Positions 58,183-64,000 of a stretch of DNA of 64,000 nucleotides are shown in pieces (the stretch's first letter is position 1; each line of letters starts with the position of its first letter). The stretch is from positions 1,509,334 through 1,573,333 of the forward strand of contig MU004185.1 in assembly GCA_010093605.1 (NCBI GenBank). Reading direction: 5' to 3'. The notes below the pieces were generated by a model. It did no database searches. It was not told the DNA's origin and saw nothing but the letters and a program-made list of their open reading frames with translations. A program made the position numbers and the translations under genes. The stretch is from Lophium mytilinum (taxonomy: Eukaryota > Ascomycota > Dothideomycetes > Mytilinidiales > Mytilinidiaceae).

Positions 58183-60450
58183 ATGACCGCCATGGCCAGC
58201 TCCCACGACATCTTCCACTTTGGATCCTCGCCCTCGCCCGGGGCTCATTCCTCCAGCGGCGTCAGCCTCTTCTCTCCTCCCACGGTGTCTTCTGTGAAGC
58301 ACGCCGCGGCCGATGACATGGACACCTCCCCGCCAACGTCACCCATATCTTCACCGATCATGCCGCCATCTGCCCATTCACCCGACATCGCCATGGACAA
58401 CCGGCCGACAGGCCTAGAAGAGGAGGAAGATGACTCAGACAGTGAGGACGACAACAACAACGGAGTTTCACTCGAAGCTGCCCCCCCGAGTGCCCCTTCG
58501 ATCACCGACCTCATCGATTCCATGGAGTGGCAACTACCTACGCAGATAGAGCAAACTGAGACGCTGCCGCCTCTACATAGTCACGAATCGAACGGCGCCG
58601 CAGACTATCCCGATCCTTTTGATAGCACGAACGCATTGATCCTGCAAGCCAACGAGGGCCTACTGCCGTACTTGACCACCTCAACCGCCTCGATGATGCC
58701 CACTATCATGGCAGCCGCTCTCGGCGACGCTGATTCACTGCAACAGTACTCTCAAAGCTCGGATTTTGAGGACGCCCTGGAAGATGCGCTCGGACTTCCC
58801 TCCGTCAGTGACCACCAAGCCGTTATAGATGTGTGCAAGTTCATCGACCACTGGGCTGTGGCGGGTGGATTGAAGGGGGATCTCGGAATTATTGGCCTAG
58901 AAGCTTCCCGAGTGCGCGACTGGAAACGGCCAGCGGAAATCACAAAGGACGAACTACAAGGCGATCGATATGATATTCAAGGTATCAACTGGGAGGAACT
59001 CGACACGACTAGAGACAACGCTAGAGCAGCAAGACTAAAGCTGTCGACCCGGAAGGCCACTCCACCACCACCGGTGAGCACTTCCCTTTTGCCCTGTACA
59101 TCGAAACCACACATACTTAGTTATTGCCCTGCCACCACTACCTTGCAATCACGTTTTATCATGTTTCGCATCCCAAGCCATTTTGCCCGTGATTGTCTAA
59201 TTCATCATCTACTCCCTCGCGCCTTTCAAACGTTCTAGGCATCTCTAACGTAATCATTGCAGGGGACGTTGGCCAACAAGCTGCCCAGCTCCGAAAACTA
59301 CTTCCGCTTTCGCAAAATGAATACAACTCATCGAATCTCGGTAGCACATTTCCAGCTCCGGAACCTAATTTCAGCAATTTCGAGGAGCGACATATTTTAT
59401 GCCAGCAAATCAAAAGTCATGCACACCGATGCGTCAGGCCAGATGACTAGGTGTGCAATGGACTTGACGAAGCCAATGGGGGATCCTATGCATCCGTCTA
59501 CATTCAGCATCACCACTCTGACGGCTTCGGACGAAGTCCTGATTGCTGGTGGCTTCTACGGCGAATACGCACTAACCAACCTCCGATCAGAAGTAGGAGA
59601 ACCACCTGTGCAAGGCTATGTGACACACGAGTACAACGGCATCACCAACCATGCCCACACCTTCGACTCTCGCAACAGCGGCCTACCCCAAGGCGTGTTC
59701 TGCTCCAACGACCGCTGCTTGCGTATCCTCGATTGCACCACCAACACCTTCACCCACGAATTCCACTACAAGCAAGCCATCAACTGCTCCGCCACATCCC
59801 CTAACGGCCGCATGCGTGTGATAGTTGGCGACTTCGACAAAGCCCTCATCACCGACGCCGAGACCGGCAAGCCGTTCGAGCACCTCCCCTCCCACACCGA
59901 CCACGTTTTCGCCTGCGCCTGGGCCGACGACGGCATCCACGTGGCCACGGGTTCCCAGGACCACAAAATCGTCGTCTGGGACGCCCGCAGATGGGACACT
60001 CCCCTCGCCACTTTCGCCTCCGTCATGTCCTGCCCGCGCTCACTCCGCTTCTCACCCGTCGGAGGCGGCCGTCGCGTGCTCTTCGCCGCCGAGGCCGAAG
60101 ACATCGTCTCGGTCTTCGACGGCTATGACTTCGACAAACGCCAGGTCCTCGACTTCTATGGCGCCACGGCCGGCATCAGCGTCACGCCGGACGGGCAGAG
60201 CCTGTTTGTCGCCAACGGCGACGGCAAGTTCGGCGGGCTCATGGAGTTTGAGCGGTGCCAGTTCGCGGAGCCGTGGGGGGTGGAGGAGCCGCGGCGGTCG
60301 TGGAAGGGGCATCGGATGCGGGAGGAGCGGCTTCCGCGGGGCGCTTGGGAGTGGGTGGCCGAGGAGGATCTTGATGAGGATCCGAGGGTTGTTGGCTGTA
60401 GGAAGGCGAGGGAGAGGAGGGGGATGGGGCTGGAGGAGCTGTATGTTTGA
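58183..60450 (+). CDS. WD40-repeat protein of the fungal SPBC2A9.03-like type
   Basis: Exons are 58183-59073 and 59263-60450, giving 692 residues. The 189-nt intron is GTGAGC...TTGCAG, phase 0. The N-terminal 250 residues are Ser/Pro-rich with an acidic cluster (EEEEDDSDSEDD) and predicted disorder. A conserved linker (FRFRKMNTTHRISVAHFQLR, SDIFYASKSKV) then leads into a seven-blade-like propeller. WD signatures include DCTTNTFTHEFHYKQAINCS, HTDHVFACAWADDGIHVATG, SQDHKIVVWDAR and RSLRFSPVGGGRRVLFAAEA. The layout resembles an uncharacterised fission-yeast WD protein family (C2A9.03); this identification is from motif memory. Function is unknown. The ATG at 58183 is the first in frame after a GC-rich leader. 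Confidence 0.8.
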
Positions 60451-61240
60451 TTTTTGACCGTGACTGTGGCAGCGATACTTGAGTGTGGATGCAAGCGGAT
60501 GTCAGGGGAACTTCGGAGGGAGTATTTGAAAGCCTGGATGGCTGGATTTGATACATGTCTTAGCTCATACCCCTCCCCCTTGTTTCCTTCTGGTTTACAT
60601 CTCTAAATACTCTCATATCTCTTCTACAAGGGATTACTTTCTTCATTGCAGATGTCGACTTTTTCTTTGGTCTTGCAGATGTCTTCTTTTTTCCTTTCTG
60701 GGTCTGTGTCTAAGAGAAAAGTCTTTCTAGACCGTTGGGGGTTGCTCTGGGGGAGCGCCTACCAATTCCCCGAATTTTCTTCCGTTCTTCCTTTCTCTAC
60801 GAAAGCGTAACGCTCGAACATGAGCTGCTGGGGGAGGCGGGTGGTAGAGTGTGCGGAGCATGGTGGAGCATGGGAATAGGTGTTTTCGTTTTCGCATACG
60901 CATACAGCATTGGGCGCGGCGTTTTTGGGGGTCCCTGTAGATGCGTGAGCTAGCGGAAAAAGCCGGTGTTTTGGGAGTGGGTGGGAAGGTGGGAAAGGGA
61001 TGTTTGGGAGTGGCGAGGCTTGTATGCTAGGTAGGCCCTGGGGGCGTTTGTAGAGAATGTCGAGTAGTGTTGAGGTAGTGAGTTTTCGGATTTGATGAAT
61101 GTGTCGTGTGAATTTAGCGCAGGTGATGGGAGCTGAGGGATGAGATGGGTAGCGAGGTGAGTTCGTAGTGCATAGCTGGGAGTATAGGGAGTGGTGCTGA
61201 CGCGGATGTGTAGATGAGCTTGGAGGGGATGGGAGATGGT
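60451..61240. other. intergenic between WD40 gene and satellite
   Basis: No gene is recognised. Minus-strand frames of 157-161 codons (60759-61423) are Pro/Ser/His-rich chance frames that run into repeat DNA. Confidence 0.45.
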
Positions 61241-62240
61241 GCACGTCTTGTGGTATAGACCAAAAAGTATCGACATCGCGGATCTCACTGTTCGCCCTCT
61301 AAGTTCATGCGGAAATGTTCTCACGCGTTTGGAGGTGGGACTCTTCCATCTTGAACTAATCGATACGACCACATCACGCCCCCCTCGGTGTGTGAGTCTG
61401 CGTCTTTTGGAGATCTGATTCACGCGGTTCGATGTGTGATTCTTTTCACTTCATCTGACCGGTATGTTAACTCTAGAGTCTACGTCCCCCTTCAACGTAC
61501 GCCTCCATGTTTGAAGAGTATTTGAGTTACGCGGTTCGATGTGTGATTCTTCCTTCTTGAACTGGCCGATACGACCACGCTACGGCCCCCGTCGGGGCGT
61601 AACTTTACGTCAAATGAATGTTTGATTTATGCGGTGAGCTCTGTAAGTCTCTCTTCTTGGACTAACCGATAGTCGACGTAGATACCCGATCACCTCGACA
61701 CGGTCTTATAAACAATTGATCTACGCGGTTGGATCTAGAAGTCCTTCCTCTTAAACCAACTAATAGAACCGCACTAGGGCCCTTTTCGGCGTCCATTCTA
61801 AAGTTAAGGTAAAACTTCTACGCAGGCCAATATATAACACTTTGCGACTTATTCAACTAGAGCATTAACTCTACAGCCCCCCTTAGCATTATAGTAAGGT
61901 CGACAGATATCCTTTATACGGTTCAATTTGTAACTCTTTCTCCTTAAATTAACCGATACAACAACCTTGCGTGCCCCCTTGGCGTCATTATCAAGGCTAA
62001 TTAAACTGAAGTTATATAGTTGGATCTGCAAGTCTTTCTTCTTAAATTGACCAGTACGACTGCATTATACGCCCTCTCCGCGTTGACACCAAAGTTGATA
62101 GAAATTCCTTTCAGGCGGTTCAATATGTAGCTCTTTGCTTTTAACGAAGACGACACACCACGGCCCTACTCAGCGCCCACCCAACTAGAACTAATACTCA
62201 CGCGGTTCGATCTGTCACTCTTTCTTCTTAAACAAGACTA
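61240..62240 (-). repeat. decayed 97-bp satellite array, about 10 copies, reverse orientation
   Basis: Anchors GCGGTTCGAT (the reverse complement of the ATCGAACCGC anchor at 36.3 kb) or decayed forms occur near 61325, 61424, 61531, 61631, 61725, 61822, 61919, 62016, 62115 and 62202. Spacings are mostly 94-107 bp. Each is followed by GTGTGATTCTTTCTTCTTAAACTAACCGATACGACC-type sequence and a CCCCTCGGCGTC-like block. The orientation is opposite to the array at 36.3-37.1 kb. Divergence is dominated by transitions. Confidence 0.8.
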
Positions 62241-62254
62241 ATGCCCGTCAGAAT

Positions 62255-62500
62255 CGACTAGAACGTCGAGGGGCACGCGTTCGCGACGTATTGGTCAGAT
62301 AAGCTGCAAAGAGTACTAGATCTGACCACGTGAGCCAAGTTTTCCTCAGACACGGAGTGTTATGTTGAAAGACACGCATTGCCTAGTAATGTTGGAAAGA
62401 GTCCCATATCGAACCGCATAACTTCAGTTTCGTTGATCTCGATGGGGACGAGGAAGGGGCCGTAGTGTCAATCCTCCATCGGACGCTACCTCGAAATACT
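62255..62500 (+). repeat. forward-oriented satellite block (about 2.5 copies)
   Basis: The orientation of the 97-bp family flips here. This block matches the plus-strand array at about 36405-36610 over some 200 bp in the same order. Shared segments include GTCGAGGGG-ACG, GACGT-TTGGTC, GCTGCAAAGAG, CGGAGT-TTATGTT, CATTGCCTAGT-ATGTT and CGAACCGCATAACT. The two loci therefore share a multi-unit segment and not only the basic monomer. Confidence 0.7.
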
Positions 62501-62511
62501 GGCCGGCCAGA

Positions 62512-62754
62512 ATGATCATGTTTCATATTGTCAAAAGTTCTCAAAGGACTCTCAAAGCGCTCCGGACCCGCGCGGAAGCAGAGACAGTGCGCCAGAGTAT
62601 CAGCGCGCACGCATATCTACAGTGTTCCGCGGTAACGAATGAAGGGCTTCGCGATGTGTTCGAGTGGGCGGCGAGGTATGCGTTTGTAGTTAACCCAGGG
62701 AAGGCGAAGCAGAAGATGAGAGGATTGAGGAAGCTGTTTGGGGCCTCTTCTTGA
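62512..62754 (+). pseudogene. truncated Rho-type small GTPase, C-terminal fragment
   Basis: The 80-codon frame matches the C-terminal end of Rho/Rac/Cdc42-like GTPases. Residues 19-50 or so contain LRTRAEAETVRQSISAHAYL, then QCSAVTNEGLRDVFEWAARYA. The latter corresponds to the G5 motif (xCSAxTxxG) and the last helix (VFxxAxRxA). The P-loop, switch and NKxD motifs are absent, because the DNA immediately upstream is satellite (to about 62500). The frame ends LRKLFGASS without the CAAX prenylation box. It looks like a gene remnant cut by repeat insertion or rearrangement. It could instead be the last exon of a gene whose upstream exons I cannot see, but the satellite makes that unlikely. Confidence 0.55.
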
Positions 62755-62884
62755 GTTTGAGAGGCTGAGCCCGCTTGTCTTACCTGTGTCATATCTCCAT
62801 CTACAAACATCTTTCTTTGGAGGCACTTCCTAGTGCTACTACACATTTGAATTTACTCTGCGTATCTCTTTCTTCGCTTTCACA

Positions 62885-63052
62885 ATGGCTCTGGTACTCA
62901 GGCTCTCCTCCGTCATTCGCCCCCACCCATTTCCAACCACGACACCTGCGCGATACCACACCAAAGCCCTTCTTCTACAGCAATGTCCCATTCGAAAACG
63001 TGCCCTTCCGCCATCGCCAGATAAAAACGATGGCCTCGAACGCAACTTCTAA
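62885..63052 (+). CDS. short open frame with mitochondrial-presequence-like N-terminus, possibly truncated
   Basis: A true ATG at 62885 opens 55 codons starting MALVLRLSSVIRPHP. The stretch is rich in Arg, Ser, Leu and Pro and lacks acids until residue 46, as in mitochondrial targeting sequences. The frame ends just before the 180-bp tandem array begins (about 63094). It may be the 5' remnant of a gene whose remainder was lost to the repeat. No family is recognised and chance is possible. Confidence 0.25.
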   Translation: MALVLRLSSVIRPHPFPTTTPARYHTKALLLQQCPIRKRALPPSPDKNDGLERNF

Positions 63053-63093
63053 GTACTGGTTCCTGCGATTCCCTCACTTTCTTTCCGACCACA

Positions 63094-63980
63094 GGCCCTA
63101 GATCAGGTGCTTGTTAAGAGGATCAAAGAAGGCTGCTGGAGCACCTCTGCCCATTCGAAATAATGTCCAGTTGCAAGTTATTACGGAATCAACCACGCAA
63201 GAGGAAATTACTGGACGCGGAGGGGGTACGCCGCGTGCCCGCTTTTTAACTCGAAAGCAACGGGCCTTAAATTAGGCACTTGTTAAGAGAATCAAATAAG
63301 GCTGTTGGAGCACCTCTAACTTTTAGAATTGAAGTCTAGTTGCAAGTTGTTACGGAATCAACTGCGCAAGTGGAAAGTACTGGACGCGGATGGGTACGCC
63401 GCGTGCCTACTTTAGTAACCGGTTTTCAACCCGGAAGCAACAGGCCCTAAATCAGACTATCGGCAAAAGACTTAAAGATAGCTGCTGGAGCGCTTCTACT
63501 GATTAGATTTGGAGCCCCGGTTACAAGTTGTTACAGAATCAACCGCGTAAGAACCGTTTTAGTAGACGCGGAGGGGTACGCCTCGTGCCAATTTTAATAG
63601 TACTTTCTTTACCTAAAAGCAACGAGCCCTAAATCAGGCCATGGGAAAGAGGATTAAGAGTAGCCGCTAGAGCATCTCTGCCTATTAAATTTAGAGCCCG
63701 GTTACAAGTCGTTACAGAATCAACCGCACTAGAGCTTTTTTAGTAGACGCGGAGGGGTGCGCCTCGTGCCATTTTTAATAGCACTTTTCCAATCAAGAAG
63801 CAATAGGCCCTAAATCAGGCCGTCGCCAAAAGGCTTAGGAAAAGCTGCTGGAACACCTCCGCGTACCAGATCCGAAGACCGGTTGTAAATTCTCACGGAT
63901 CTAAGCATGTAAGAGTTTTTCTTTTGAACGCGCAGGGGTACGCAGTGTACCTCTACTATACCCCTTTATACCCTACGAGG
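63094..63980 (+). repeat. tandem repeat of about 170-182 bp, five copies, reaching the right edge
   Basis: Copies start at GGCCCTAAATCAGGC-like strings near 63094, 63263, 63443, 63625 and 63806, so the periods are about 169, 180, 182 and 181 bp. Each copy contains, in order, an AGCTGCTGGAGCACCTCT segment, GGTTACAAGTTGTTACAGAA, TCAACCGCG, TAGTAGACGCGGAGGGGTAC, CGCCTCGTGCC and AAGCAACGG. The last copy is the most diverged. The array may continue beyond the window. The core GACGCGGAGGGGTACGC resembles part of the 97-bp satellite unit. Confidence 0.85.
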
Positions 63981-64000
63981 GGTTAGTTAGAGCTGCGATA

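Noticed and set aside
60759-61423. Minus-strand frames of 157-161 codons next to the WD40 gene
   Set aside because: Pro/Ser/His-rich, run into satellite sequence, no motif or splice structure.

Overview
The window reads as nuclear DNA of a filamentous ascomycete (Pezizomycotina). Protein genes on both strands are interrupted by short GT-AG introns, mostly 44-62 nt, often with a CTAAC/CTAAT-like branch site. Gene content is typically fungal: a class IV chitin synthase with its Skt5/Chs4-type activator, a Zn(II)2Cys6 regulator, an NCS1 permease, and a 2EXR-type small protein. A Dothideomycete is my best guess, but that is inference from gene content only. Exon joins were built by hand from reading frames, splice motifs and family alignment; no transcript data were available.

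Layout. 0-7 kb is a compact housekeeping block: an aminoglycoside-phosphotransferase-like kinase, the splicing factor Yju2, a small 2EXR/F-box-like protein, the ESCRT-III regulator Vta1 and an ER protein disulfide isomerase with an 8-nt micro-exon. 8.5-27.9 kb is framed by two paralogous Mx/dynamin-like GTPases pointing at each other. Between them lies a gene-poor stretch with only a DapA-family aldolase and a small two-helix membrane protein. 28.8-36 kb holds accessory or metabolic genes: a Zn2Cys6 regulator, an Fcy2-like purine/cytosine permease, an arylsulfotransferase-like protein and a small cupin-like protein. 36.3-37.1 kb is a decayed array of 97-98 bp tandem repeats. 37.6-47.1 kb is again housekeeping: a membrane-anchored ankyrin protein, an Rtc4-domain protein, another decayed tandem repeat, TMEM14, Ost2/DAD1, a NADAR-domain protein and an Aro8-type aminotransferase. 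48.3-56.8 kb carries the Skt5/Chs4 activator and class IV chitin synthase head to head. 58.2-60.5 kb encodes a WD40 protein. From 61.2 kb to the right edge the DNA is mostly diverged satellite, with a truncated Rho-type GTPase tail trapped between arrays.

Most interesting. The second dynamin-like GTPase (24555-27881, minus) ends in about 340 residues of nucleoporin-like FG/GLFG repeats (about 15 FG dipeptides, including a threefold 32-33 residue tandem). Its paralogue at 8501-11257 lacks this tail. The architecture suggests a dynamin-family GTPase that could partition into or bind the nuclear pore barrier. That role is a hypothesis. The fusion itself is visible in one continuous reading frame, apart from one in-frame 93-nt intron. 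Other points worth attention are the chitin synthase/activator divergent pair, micro-exons of 8 and 23 nt, a coding exon consisting only of the ATG, and satellite blocks shared in opposite orientations by two loci 25 kb apart.
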